Shown piece by piece: positions 24,701 through 33,164 of a stretch of DNA of 64,000 nt. Position 1 is the first letter of the stretch. Each line of letters starts with the position of its first letter. A program made the translations under genes and the position numbers. The DNA lies in the NCBI GenBank assembly GCA_036746695.1, contig DAIODP010000001.1, positions 1,612,001 to 1,676,000 on the forward strand, given 5' to 3'. The DNA comes from UBA3006 sp036746695 (lineage in GTDB: Bacteria; Actinomycetota; Acidimicrobiia; Acidimicrobiales; Ilumatobacteraceae). Below the pieces are notes generated by a model that made no database searches, was not told the origin of the DNA, and was given only the letters and a program-made list of their open reading frames with translations.

Positions 24701-26642
24701 ATTTCCCCTATTAAATGAAATGCGGCCAAGATTGATTGCTGGTGTGAATGTGGTTGTCTGTCTGTCGCTTGTACATGTAATTCAGGGTGCGAGGGGACAA
24801 ATCCGTGTAAGTACCCGAAATGGATTGGGTAAAAACATTCTGTTTGTTACTCAAGATGAAAATCATCCAGATGAAGTAATTCTTAGAGCCGCGAATGAAA
24901 AGTTAAGTCTGAAACTTAGCGAAGATGATATTCATGCGTGTATCAGTAATGCAAAAAGAGTCATTACAACAGAGCTCTCTAAAAAAGTTCGAAATACGCA
25001 AGGGAATGTTGAGAAAATAAAAATATTATTTGGTGTTGAAGAAATGAAATCTTTGCTCCCCGTTAAATTGCTTGACGAAATTGTCGCAGAAGCTAATGAC
25101 CCACACATTTTGGCTGAAATGTTACTTGCGGTTTACGGGCCTCAGTTACTTGAAAAATCAAAAAGCACTCTGGCTAGCAAGGGCCTGGTTCCGCCAGGTA
25201 CGTGGGCGGGGAGCCAAACCGCAATTCAGTTTGTTACAGAGCTCGGGTTTGAAAGAGCGTTTGCGGGATTTAAAGAACCAGATCGCGCGGCGCATATAGA
25301 TGTTAAGGGTAGAAGCAATCCGATAACGCTGCATAGATATCAAATAGAGGTTAAGAGTGAGATTAAAGACTTCATTGCAAATGGGAAAATAGATAACAAG
25401 TGGCGTGCGACTCTCTATCTTCCAACGGGTGCTGGTAAGACTCGAGTAACTGTGCAAGCAATTCTTGAATTGATGGTTGAGGGAAAGCTTGGTAATAAGC
25501 CAGTTATTTGGATTGCTCAGTCTTATGAATTATGTGAGCAAGCTATTCAAGCCTTTGCTGAGGTATGGTCCGAAATTGGGACGACAGGCGTTCTATCGCT
25601 CGACAGGTTTTGGGACAATAGATCAGTTGAGCAAGCATCAATCCCAGATGAGTATGCAGGGCAAGTAGTTGTAGCGGTTGATGCAAAAGTAGTGAGCGCA
25701 GCAGTTGATAACGAAAAGTACAATTGGCTACGAGACGCTTCTCTCGTTGTTGTAGACGAAGCGCATCGAGGCGGAAGTCCCACTTATACAAAAATTCTTT
25801 CGTGGCTAGAAACTGGAGTCAAACTATTCAAGGGTAAAACCCTTGACAAGCGTCCAGTATTAGGACTTACTGCAACTCCTGCGAAGAAGGGGATTGAAGC
25901 GCGTTTCGGTCCGCGAATGATTCGGATTCCAGACGATGTGATTGGTCAAGGAATGACCGATGTTGATTATTTGAGGAGTATTGAAGTTCTTGCAATAGCG
26001 AAACACATTGAACTACCTGGAGTTACTGTCGAAGACCTGGGAGATGTCGTTGTCGCAGGTGATGATGAAGATGAAAATCTGACAGAAGCATCGTCAAGAA
26101 AGCGTCCATCAATTTGGTTGCCAGCGGCAGTTGAAGAACAACTAGCCGAGGATCGAGACAGAAACGCTTCAATTATCTCCAGCATTCTTGAGCTTGATCC
26201 CTCTTGGCCAGTAATTGTCTTTGCCTTGTCAGTGAGTCATTCTCAATTGTTGGCAGCACTTCTGGCAAAAAATGGAGTCAAGAGTGCTTCGGTCTCAGCT
26301 GAAACCTCTCCTGGGATTCGCAAGTTGCACATTAGTGATTTTCGTAGTGGGAAAATTCGAGTCCTCACCAACTACGGCGTTCTAACAACCGGATTTGATG
26401 CTCCAAAAGTTCAAGCAATCTATATAACTCGACCTACGTTTAGCAAGAGCCTCTATTTGCAGATGATTGGACGTGGCTTGCGAGGACCAGTGAATGGCGG
26501 AACAAACGAATGCTTGATCGTTGACATCGCGGATAATTTCACAAACATGAATATTGACGCTGCATATAAAGAGATGGGAGACTGGTGGACTTCCTACGAA
26601 GATTCGACTGGTAACTCACTGGATAACAGTGCAGAAACCTAA
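21738..26642 (+). CDS. GHKL-ATPase (sacsin-like) / SF2 helicase fusion
   Basis: A very large protein, 1634 aa from ATG 21738 (ATG 21684 gives 18 more). Residues 50-130 are a GHKL/Hsp90-type ATPase like sacsin repeats: TFELIQNGADAIGEAL (N-box), GLYCANEGAPF (G1-like) and IGRYGQGFKSV (G2). About 1000 residues of mixed structure follow. From residue 1215 there is an SF2 helicase: LYLPTGAGKTRV (I), SLVVVDEAHRGG (II, DEAH), VLGLTATPAKKG (III), VLTNYGVLTTGFDAP (V) and QMIGRGLRGP (VI). Fusion of these two ATPase types in one chain is uncommon. It heads the rightward operon and the next start codon adjoins its stop. It may recognise incoming DNA or remodel the complex; mechanism unknown. Confidence 0.85.
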   Translation: MGWEDAKSELAVRVSNEIMGLRRKVYRTDLNVMKSDYKTVALIYQGDYRDRQTFELIQNGADAIGEALPASRATGRIKIVLTKDGLYCANEGAPFTFEGLQALAYPIFSAKTGNQIGRYGQGFKSVLAVTDEPRIYSRSVSVHFSFELATTFLTAEPTPEEKLAGEVKRITPEVMGTIDKPEVSILSVPFPVDPSEYFSKDSTLRELSSWASTIIHLPFSSTKRFSAIDRFGALSTALKTFPAQFLIFTEHVGSLEIEIQDNFNEHRVVSCQPIDSLSVELGDDIELRQVQVDEGGGKKQDWLVVTRPKVNIPDSAGNAGVQIETNRRRDPKTNALLPVPISWAVPLQQASSLGLFWCFFPTRDEAFTRGIMNAPWDTNNERTTVSPTAFNAYLLREFGELVVKTIPALIACFPDDIGKYFEYLPGRANEEKSNSGSILNNRIQESMIELPSIIDLEGKLQRPLKLSRPPAEINAASSNLELLDLWAKAEGRRLNFPHTSALANRFRLAKFQRVLEEADHAAGKQDLNLVPWLEEVVVQASHENSVIAINLIKALAALNYQKREEVIEAKVLLCEDGRLVAPKPGSVFYAIGKSARTDVPIVDHRIMEADGIREFLLEECLITEADGAADFDVLLAAWPASPSEEKWSEFWFATSSSLSADVVSALGRHPNVKPVHVRNCEGSYVPCNQVFLPGPIMKSGEGDDDRVVDIQFHHGHIEVLKLLGVGETPSSEKTSSEFPDEEGYMSYLSKELPGFKVTKKSKERIFETAPKWSSELNLLRELKENARSRLTTWLLENHQDNAAWKPEGTDISVAAPGFWFTRNFGLVESSLGPRQFDKTLSSSMVQFGRVAPVSKVDPEITMGCGLKSVFSELSEEVLVEVLQKLFGEVDSDLIGECLSAICKSLNTPDLIPCKVNNKVESKTPDAVAVVVDREFFEKLAANGEPVVLAPNGDAAESLVLEWGLKAGGDIQQEFEPTSPNEPIFLADLFPLLNEMRPRLIAGVNVVVCLSLVHVIQGARGQIRVSTRNGLGKNILFVTQDENHPDEVILRAANEKLSLKLSEDDIHACISNAKRVITTELSKKVRNTQGNVEKIKILFGVEEMKSLLPVKLLDEIVAEANDPHILAEMLLAVYGPQLLEKSKSTLASKGLVPPGTWAGSQTAIQFVTELGFERAFAGFKEPDRAAHIDVKGRSNPITLHRYQIEVKSEIKDFIANGKIDNKWRATLYLPTGAGKTRVTVQAILELMVEGKLGNKPVIWIAQSYELCEQAIQAFAEVWSEIGTTGVLSLDRFWDNRSVEQASIPDEYAGQVVVAVDAKVVSAAVDNEKYNWLRDASLVVVDEAHRGGSPTYTKILSWLETGVKLFKGKTLDKRPVLGLTATPAKKGIEARFGPRMIRIPDDVIGQGMTDVDYLRSIEVLAIAKHIELPGVTVEDLGDVVVAGDDEDENLTEASSRKRPSIWLPAAVEEQLAEDRDRNASIISSILELDPSWPVIVFALSVSHSQLLAALLAKNGVKSASVSAETSPGIRKLHISDFRSGKIRVLTNYGVLTTGFDAPKVQAIYITRPTFSKSLYLQMIGRGLRGPVNGGTNECLIVDIADNFTNMNIDAAYKEMGDWWTSYEDSTGNSLDNSAET

Positions 26643-26645
26643 GTG

Positions 26646-28349
26646 ATGGAGCCCTTGGACACATTTCAGCAACGTGTCGTTGACCAAAAGTGGGACTCCA
26701 AAGTTGTAGTCGTCGCTGGACCTGGCACAGGCAAGTCGTACACGGCTGCTTTAAGGGTCGCCTCTATCGTTTCGCTATTTCAAACTGATGAGACACACGC
26801 TGAGTCAAGCGTCCTGTGTCTAACTTTTACTAATGCAGCTACGGGTGTGACTAAAGAGAGACTTCAGCAGCTTGGCGTTATTGCGGGAGTTGAAATCAAG
26901 ACCATAGATAAGTGGTGCTTTCAAATACTGAGCAGAGCGGGTATTGGTCTTGGTAATGAATTTGGAAGCTATGACGACAGCATCAGGCAAGTTATTGATG
27001 GTTTAAGAAATGGTGATTTGACCGATGTGATTCTAGGTATTGAACACGTTGTCATTGATGAGTCACAAGATATCTACGGTGTGAGACTAGAACTTCTTGA
27101 ACTTATTTTGAAAATGAACCTAATTAGAGGATGGACTGTCCTTGGTGATCCAGCGCAAACGATTTACGAATACGGCGAAGAGGACACTGCTGGGTCGTTC
27201 CTATCTAGGTTGATTTCTGAAAAGTCGTTTGATGAGTACTACGTGCTTGAAATTGACCATAGATCAAAAAATGACCGAATAAGAGAGGTTCGTGCATCTG
27301 GAGTTGGGCTGAGAAAAGTGGCGCCGTCAGAGGTGGAAATAGATGCCGTCTGGCGTGATTACTTGGATAACGCTCTACTTTCAGTTACGGATCTAATGGC
27401 TGCAGCTTCCGCTTACAACGAATCAGAACGATCAGTAGGTGTATTGGTCCGCAATAATCGAGAGGTAATGGAGCTGTCAACGCGACTTTCAACTCTCGGC
27501 ATAGAGCATAGGTGCGCAAGCCGGCGAAGCGAATTCAGAATTCCATCGTGGGTTGCAGATCTTGACAAAGTTGAATCCAAAGATGAAGCACTAGAGAAAA
27601 TCCCGAGTTTTATTGATAAAGAAAAGTTTTCAAGAGCCATTGAAAGATGGTGCAGCGGGGGAGCCGCAAAGCGGCTCTCATTAGAAGGACTTTCTCGTGA
27701 TCTTCTGAACAGAAATATCCCTGGAGAGTTATTAATTAGTGACCCTCGTTGTCTCAGCTTGTCGACTGTGCATATGGCAAAAGGGCTGGAGTTCGACAAA
27801 GTGATTGTTGGCTTGGAGAGAAAAGTTGGCGAAAGGGAGCTTGAAGAGGCGAGAGTGCTATTTGTAGCAGTGACACGCAGCGAGGAATCTTTACTTCGCC
27901 TTGGGGTAGCGGGACTGACTAGGAATTCACGCCTAAATCAAGCTAAGACTAGGTGGCTGGATGTTGCTTTTCGCGGTAAGGCGCAACTCGTAACCTCTAT
28001 TGAAGTCAACATGAGTGATTTCGTCTTCAATCGGACCTCGTCGCAATTGAAGGTGGGCGTTGAAGTTGAGATTCGAAGTATAGGGAGGCTTGAGAATGGT
28101 GTGCCACGCTATGCAGCTTTTTGTGTCTCCGAAGAGCACCCCTTTGCAGAGCTGAAGCAAGATTTTTGTCTCGCTGTAAGTAACGAATGGAAAAAGGATC
28201 CACCAATGAAGCTCAAAGGGTTGCGGGTGTCGACGCAAACTTGCATAGTGGTGCCCAAGCAGTTCCAAGAAAATTGGACGGAAGATTTTCTTGCTAAAGT
28301 CCCCGTATTGGTTGGAATGGTTCATCTTGAACGAATGGAAGCTAAATGA
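26646..28349 (+). CDS. UvrD/Rep-like SF1 helicase
   Basis: A 567-aa helicase with motifs VVAGPGTGKSYTAA (I), SVLCLTFTNAATGVTKERL (Ia), HVVIDESQDIYGV (II), TVLGDPAQTIYEY (III), EIDHRSKNDRIREV (IV), STVHMAKGLEFDKVIVG (V) and VLFVAVTRSEESL (VI). It is shorter than UvrD and lacks most of the 2B subdomain; the last 110 residues form an extra beta-rich domain (LKVGVEVEIRSIGRLENG). GTG 26643 directly before ATG 26646 is an alternative start, immediately after the previous stop; the end overlaps the next gene by four bases (ATGA). Tight packing indicates translational coupling within the DISARM-related operon. Confidence 0.88.
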   Translation: MEPLDTFQQRVVDQKWDSKVVVVAGPGTGKSYTAALRVASIVSLFQTDETHAESSVLCLTFTNAATGVTKERLQQLGVIAGVEIKTIDKWCFQILSRAGIGLGNEFGSYDDSIRQVIDGLRNGDLTDVILGIEHVVIDESQDIYGVRLELLELILKMNLIRGWTVLGDPAQTIYEYGEEDTAGSFLSRLISEKSFDEYYVLEIDHRSKNDRIREVRASGVGLRKVAPSEVEIDAVWRDYLDNALLSVTDLMAAASAYNESERSVGVLVRNNREVMELSTRLSTLGIEHRCASRRSEFRIPSWVADLDKVESKDEALEKIPSFIDKEKFSRAIERWCSGGAAKRLSLEGLSRDLLNRNIPGELLISDPRCLSLSTVHMAKGLEFDKVIVGLERKVGERELEEARVLFVAVTRSEESLLRLGVAGLTRNSRLNQAKTRWLDVAFRGKAQLVTSIEVNMSDFVFNRTSSQLKVGVEVEIRSIGRLENGVPRYAAFCVSEEHPFAELKQDFCLAVSNEWKKDPPMKLKGLRVSTQTCIVVPKQFQENWTEDFLAKVPVLVGMVHLERMEAK

Positions 28350-31300
28350 TCGGATTGAATACAAAATACGCCTTTCGTGACCAGATTACCCAGGGTTTTC
28401 GTGAACACCTTTTGGGTCCAAAAACCGAGAACGAGGTTCTAGTAACGCAACCTTGCGATGTTTACTCAGTCGGGATGCTTCACCCGCTGAGCAAAATTCT
28501 TGAAGAAGTGCAGGTTGATGATGTGGCAATCGGTGGTGTGGATGTTGAAGAAGTTGATGAACCGACAACACTCGCAAATCTAAGGTTTCCCTCCACTATG
28601 GGTTTGACATTTGCTGTCAAAGGGAAAGAAACATCCGAAATCGTGGTGAGTGTGCGAGTTGGGGTATATGAATACTCTGGCCATGATTGGCAAAGGACTT
28701 CAGTTCCTTTTAATCCAAAGTCAATTGGATTACAACCAACAAATGAGTTTGAAGTAGTCGATGTTTGTGCTGGTCTTGAACTCCGTTTCCGGATTCGCAA
28801 TGCTGATGCTTATGGGCATATAAATGTGACTTTAGTTTTGGTGAATACCAAAGAGGAAGTGATGGATAGGAAGCTTCGATCGGGGGGGATTTTTTTTCAG
28901 CCTGAGATCACCGTAGAGATTCCATTCGGGATGGAAGCAAATTTTGTTGACAGATCGCAAGTCCCTTCAATCTCAGATGATAAAGACGCTCAGCTCAGTA
29001 GACTTTTGTTTAGACACACACGTAATTATGCAACTGGTCATGGGTGTGCGGTTGGTTGGAAAGACAGTGTTGATGAAAAGAAACTATGCACGACGTTTCT
29101 ACCCGAATATGACTTGAGGCTTGCAGAATCAAATCCAGCGATTGACAGTTGGGTCTTGGATATGCGCGCGCCAGCCATGAAGCAAAGGGACGAAATTATC
29201 AAAGAATTTCTCGCCTTAGTAACCGATTATGAAGGCTGGATTGATTCACAGCAGTTATTGCTGGAATCCATTCCAGTTGATCTGCTTGATGTCGCGACTG
29301 CAAATATTGCGGAGTGCAGAAGGTCTGCTTCTCGAATGAGGAGAGGTATCTCCATTCTTTCCGATTCTTCAGATATGAATCCGTTTCGAGCTTTTGTTTA
29401 TATGAGTGAAGCCATGGTTGAGCAAAGAATTCGTAGTGAGATCGTTTTGGCTGGCAGAACCGAACTCGACCCATCCCAGATTCCAGCTAAATGGAGACCG
29501 TTTCAGTTGATGTTTATTCTTCAATCTCTTGAGGGATTAGCGAATAACGAATCAGATGATCGAGAAATTGCGGATCTTTTGTGGTTTCCCACTGGTGGCG
29601 GAAAGACGGAGGCCTATTTGGGGCTAATTGCTTTCACTCTTATGTTGAGAAGAATGAGAAAAACACCGCATGGCGTTGCTGCGATCATGAGATACACGCT
29701 TCGACTACTTACAACTCAGCAGTTTGAGCGAGCAGCTCTTCTGATGTGCTGTTGTGAAGATATTCGAAAACGATCTGGCGAACTGGGGTCTGAACATTTT
29801 GAAGTGGGTCTTTTCGTTGGTCGTGGCGGCACGCCGAACACTCTTGAAAATGCCAAAAAAGCTTTGAAGATTCTCCGGGATAATGCCGATGCCGATGTGG
29901 GTAAGTTTGGAAATCCAATTCAGATAAATATCTGTGTTTGGTGCGGAAGCAAGTTGGGCCCTTACGAGCACATTGTTGAAGACCGATGTGTGGCTAGATG
30001 TCCAGATTCCAATTGTCAGTTTTCTTCGGGACTTCCATGGTTGGTGGTAGACGAAGATCTGTACAGTCGTCGCCCGAATCTGGTTATAGGAACTGTTGAT
30101 AAATTCGCTCTACTAGCTATTAAGGAAGAAGCTGGAAATTTGTTTAATCGTATGGCTGGACAAAATCCTGGCTTGGATCTCATTATCCAAGATGAGCTGC
30201 ATCTGATTTCTGGTCCGTTAGGCACTTTGACCGGCCTCTACGAATCTGCAATTGATGAGATTGGTCGGCAAAAATCCAAGGATGGAAAGGGACTTGGCCC
30301 AAGGCCCAAGATTGTTGCTTCAACAGCAACGATCCGTCGTGCGACCGAACAGGTTAGATCAGTATTTGATCGAGAGGTGTGCCAATTCCCACCTTCTGCC
30401 TTGGATTCCAGGGATTCCTATTTTGCCGTGGAAAGTTTGCCAGAGAAGAAGGGAACTCGACGGTACTTGGGAGTTATGGCGCCAGAGCTCAGTCAATCAA
30501 CGGTTTTAGTGAGGACATATGCGAGCTTGTTTCATGAAGCTTCACTAGGCGATTGGGAAGATTCAGTTCGGGATGTTTACTGGACACTTGTAGCCTATTT
30601 TAATAGTTTGAGAATTCTTGCTGCTGCCCAGCTTCTCATGCTTGACGACGTTGTTGACCGGCTTGATTTGCTGAACGGAGGAAGTGCACATATTCGTCAG
30701 CCTGGTGATAATAAGATAGAACTAACTAGTAGAGCATCGGCAACAGATATTCCGAAGTATCTTCGGCAATTGAGAGTGGGTTTGCCCGATTCGGATACAG
30801 TTCAAACCCTTCTTGCTACAAACATGATTTCTGTAGGCGTTGATATTGATCGCCTTGGCTTGATGGTTTTGGCAGGCCAACCCCAGGGAACCGCTGAGTA
30901 CATACAGGCATCTAGTCGTGTCGGAAGACGAGATCCTGGCCTGGTAGTTACCGTCTACAACTCGACTAGATCGCGAGATAGATCCCATTATGAGTCGTTT
31001 CTTCCTTATCACTCTGCACTGTACAGGAGGGTAGAAGCGACTAGCGTGACACCATTTAGTCCAAGATCCAGGTCGCGCGCACTTCATGCAGCCTTTATTA
31101 TCCTCTGCCGTCATCTTGTGCCAGAGCTACAGAATAATGGTTCGGCAAAAAACATACTTCAGCACTTGTCTGAAGTGGATGCAATTAAAGACGTCTTGAT
31201 TTCTCGAGTCACCAGAGTGGATCCGATTGAAGCAGTGGATACGCGGCGAGAATTGGATGACTTCGTGGCTGATTGGTGTGAAATGGCGAAAAACTCATCC

Positions 31301-31468
31301 GACCTTAAGTACTTCAAATCCAAAGATCCCAACGTGCTCTTGGTTTCTCATGAAGATTTTGAAGATGAATATGGCGGACCGTTACCAGTTTTAATGAGCA
31401 TGCGCGATGTTGACAGATCATGTTCTTTGTATGAGGCAAGTGGAAAGGGCAAACGTGTCACTCGGTAA
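28346..31468 (+). CDS. drmA: DISARM DrmA-like helicase
   Basis: A 1040-aa SF2-type helicase matching DISARM DrmA in size and motifs: LLWFPTGGGKTEAYLG (I, near residue 415), a Cys4 zinc ribbon CVWCGSKLGPY...CVARCPDSNC (530-560), LIIQDELHLISGP (II, near 615), KIVASTATIRRA (III), LLATNMISVGVDIDRLG (V) and YIQASSRVGRRDPGLV (VI). The N-terminal 350 residues have no clear motif. In DISARM, DrmA and DrmB form a DNA-bound helicase complex that blocks incoming phage DNA. Coding starts inside the stop of the UvrD-like gene and ends inside the DrmB-like gene. The DrmA identity rests on motif style and on the DrmB-like neighbour. Confidence 0.75.
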   Translation: MIGLNTKYAFRDQITQGFREHLLGPKTENEVLVTQPCDVYSVGMLHPLSKILEEVQVDDVAIGGVDVEEVDEPTTLANLRFPSTMGLTFAVKGKETSEIVVSVRVGVYEYSGHDWQRTSVPFNPKSIGLQPTNEFEVVDVCAGLELRFRIRNADAYGHINVTLVLVNTKEEVMDRKLRSGGIFFQPEITVEIPFGMEANFVDRSQVPSISDDKDAQLSRLLFRHTRNYATGHGCAVGWKDSVDEKKLCTTFLPEYDLRLAESNPAIDSWVLDMRAPAMKQRDEIIKEFLALVTDYEGWIDSQQLLLESIPVDLLDVATANIAECRRSASRMRRGISILSDSSDMNPFRAFVYMSEAMVEQRIRSEIVLAGRTELDPSQIPAKWRPFQLMFILQSLEGLANNESDDREIADLLWFPTGGGKTEAYLGLIAFTLMLRRMRKTPHGVAAIMRYTLRLLTTQQFERAALLMCCCEDIRKRSGELGSEHFEVGLFVGRGGTPNTLENAKKALKILRDNADADVGKFGNPIQINICVWCGSKLGPYEHIVEDRCVARCPDSNCQFSSGLPWLVVDEDLYSRRPNLVIGTVDKFALLAIKEEAGNLFNRMAGQNPGLDLIIQDELHLISGPLGTLTGLYESAIDEIGRQKSKDGKGLGPRPKIVASTATIRRATEQVRSVFDREVCQFPPSALDSRDSYFAVESLPEKKGTRRYLGVMAPELSQSTVLVRTYASLFHEASLGDWEDSVRDVYWTLVAYFNSLRILAAAQLLMLDDVVDRLDLLNGGSAHIRQPGDNKIELTSRASATDIPKYLRQLRVGLPDSDTVQTLLATNMISVGVDIDRLGLMVLAGQPQGTAEYIQASSRVGRRDPGLVVTVYNSTRSRDRSHYESFLPYHSALYRRVEATSVTPFSPRSRSRALHAAFIILCRHLVPELQNNGSAKNILQHLSEVDAIKDVLISRVTRVDPIEAVDTRRELDDFVADWCEMAKNSSDLKYFKSKDPNVLLVSHEDFEDEYGGPLPVLMSMRDVDRSCSLYEASGKGKRVTR

Positions 31469-33158
31469 AGTCCGACAAGCTCAGATTATTTCAACTTATG
31501 GGCCTGGCTCTTTGATCCCTATAGGCGAAGAGTCCTTCATGGTTGCGGGCACAGATTTTTGGTTCGGAATGGGGGAACCTAATCCTGAGGAAATCTTCCA
31601 CGAAGCTCGGCTTGAAAAACATCTTGGAGTTCAACGATTTGTCCGACCACCATCAGGCGAAGAGGACGCAGCGAAGGATATCCCGCTTATCCGCTTTCCA
31701 AAATGGTATTCATGTTTAGGCTGTTCCCGCCTGAATACCTATGCACGATCTGCTGATTCGGATGGATTCTGTTCAGCGTGTGGTGGCAAACTTGTTCCTT
31801 CTCGTTTCATAGCTATTTGTGACTCTGGACATGCAACCGACTTTCCATACTCACGTTGGGTTCATCAGGGAGATGAAGGGGCTGGCATACATACACTATT
31901 TTTAAAGAATGAGGGTAAAAGTGCTGGTCTGAACGACATCGTCGTGAGTTGTAGTTGCGGTAGAAGCAGAAATCTCCAAGGAGCACTCGGAAAAAACGCA
32001 CTAAAGACAATTTCAAAATGCTTTGGTGATCGTGCTTGGCTCCCGATGCCGAATGCGGAAGAGTGCGACAAAATTCCAAGAGGTACACAGCGTGGCGCGT
32101 CTGGTGTATGGCAGGCAAGTACAGCATCAAGTATTTCGATACCACCGTGGAGCGGTGAAGCTAACCGGTTTGTTGATCGATATTGGGGAGTTCTCGGTGT
32201 GATTCCCGAAGCAGCATTGCGTGAAACGCTTGAAGGAATGATCGCAAATCATCCGCTACCTGGCGGAGTGGAAGAAGCACTTGCAGCTGTAGCTAATCGA
32301 AAGCAACTACAGAACGGTATTGAAATTGAGGAAGCAACGATGCGACGGCAGGAATACGAGGCTCTACGCCGAGTTACTCCTGCCAAGGAAAACAATCGTG
32401 ACTTCGTTTGCCAGGAACCGTTAGCAAGCGAGCAAATACCTAGTGAGTTTTCTCGTGTGCGGTTAGTAAGCCGACTTCGGGAAGTTCGTGCACTCAAGGG
32501 TTTCAACCGACTTTCCAATAGTGAATCCAATGAGATTGTGGAGGCAAAGCTTTCCACGGCTCACAAGAACTGGCTTCCTGCAATTGAAGTAAGTGGGGAA
32601 GGGCTGTTCATTGAGTTTGATATTGAAAGAATAAGAGCTTGGGAATCTGACGATCGTGTACTACAAAGAGCTAGACGTTTATCCTCAAGTTTGGAAAAAA
32701 ATGCGCTTACGGCTCAGTTGCCTTCGGTCACTCCTCGACTTTTATTGATTCACACTTTTGCACACGCATTGATAGATCAATGGTCGCTTGAATGCGGTTA
32801 TCCAAGTTCGTCATTGCGCGAAAGAGTTTATGTTGATGACGAGATGGCGGGAATACTGATATACACCGCAACCAGTGACTCCCAAGGATCCCTTGGGGGA
32901 ATCATTGGGATGGCTAAAGGCGGAAGATTTATTAAATCTTTCAAGGAAGCCCTTCAGCGAAGTTGCTGGTGCTCTAATGATCCACTTTGCATTGAAAGTG
33001 GCCCTAATGGATTTGCAAATGCCAACCTTGGTGCCTGCCATGCTTGTGCATTGCTGTCAGAGACAAGTTGCGAACTTAGAAATCTGTTACTTGATAGAGG
33101 GATGGTCACTGGTGCACCTGATGGCTGCCATGGTTTCTTTTCAAGTCACTTAGATTAG
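31455..33158 (+). CDS. drmB: DISARM DrmB-like DUF1998 protein
   Basis: A 567-aa protein from GTG 31455, chosen because GGAAAGGG sits five bases upstream; it overlaps the DrmA-like stop by 14 bases. It opens LGKVRQAQIISTYGPGSLIP, typical of DrmB. Zinc knuckles follow: CLGCSRLNTY, FCSACGGKLV and ICDSGHATDFPY. The C-terminal DUF1998 domain contains RLLLIHTFAHALIDQWSLE, then CWCSNDPLCIES and ACHACALLSETSCELRN-LLLDRGMV. DrmB partners DrmA and shapes its DNA engagement in DISARM. The adjacent pair is the strongest evidence that this operon belongs to the DISARM family. Confidence 0.82.
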   Translation: MSLGKVRQAQIISTYGPGSLIPIGEESFMVAGTDFWFGMGEPNPEEIFHEARLEKHLGVQRFVRPPSGEEDAAKDIPLIRFPKWYSCLGCSRLNTYARSADSDGFCSACGGKLVPSRFIAICDSGHATDFPYSRWVHQGDEGAGIHTLFLKNEGKSAGLNDIVVSCSCGRSRNLQGALGKNALKTISKCFGDRAWLPMPNAEECDKIPRGTQRGASGVWQASTASSISIPPWSGEANRFVDRYWGVLGVIPEAALRETLEGMIANHPLPGGVEEALAAVANRKQLQNGIEIEEATMRRQEYEALRRVTPAKENNRDFVCQEPLASEQIPSEFSRVRLVSRLREVRALKGFNRLSNSESNEIVEAKLSTAHKNWLPAIEVSGEGLFIEFDIERIRAWESDDRVLQRARRLSSSLEKNALTAQLPSVTPRLLLIHTFAHALIDQWSLECGYPSSSLRERVYVDDEMAGILIYTATSDSQGSLGGIIGMAKGGRFIKSFKEALQRSCWCSNDPLCIESGPNGFANANLGACHACALLSETSCELRNLLLDRGMVTGAPDGCHGFFSSHLD

Positions 33159-33164
33159 ATACTT

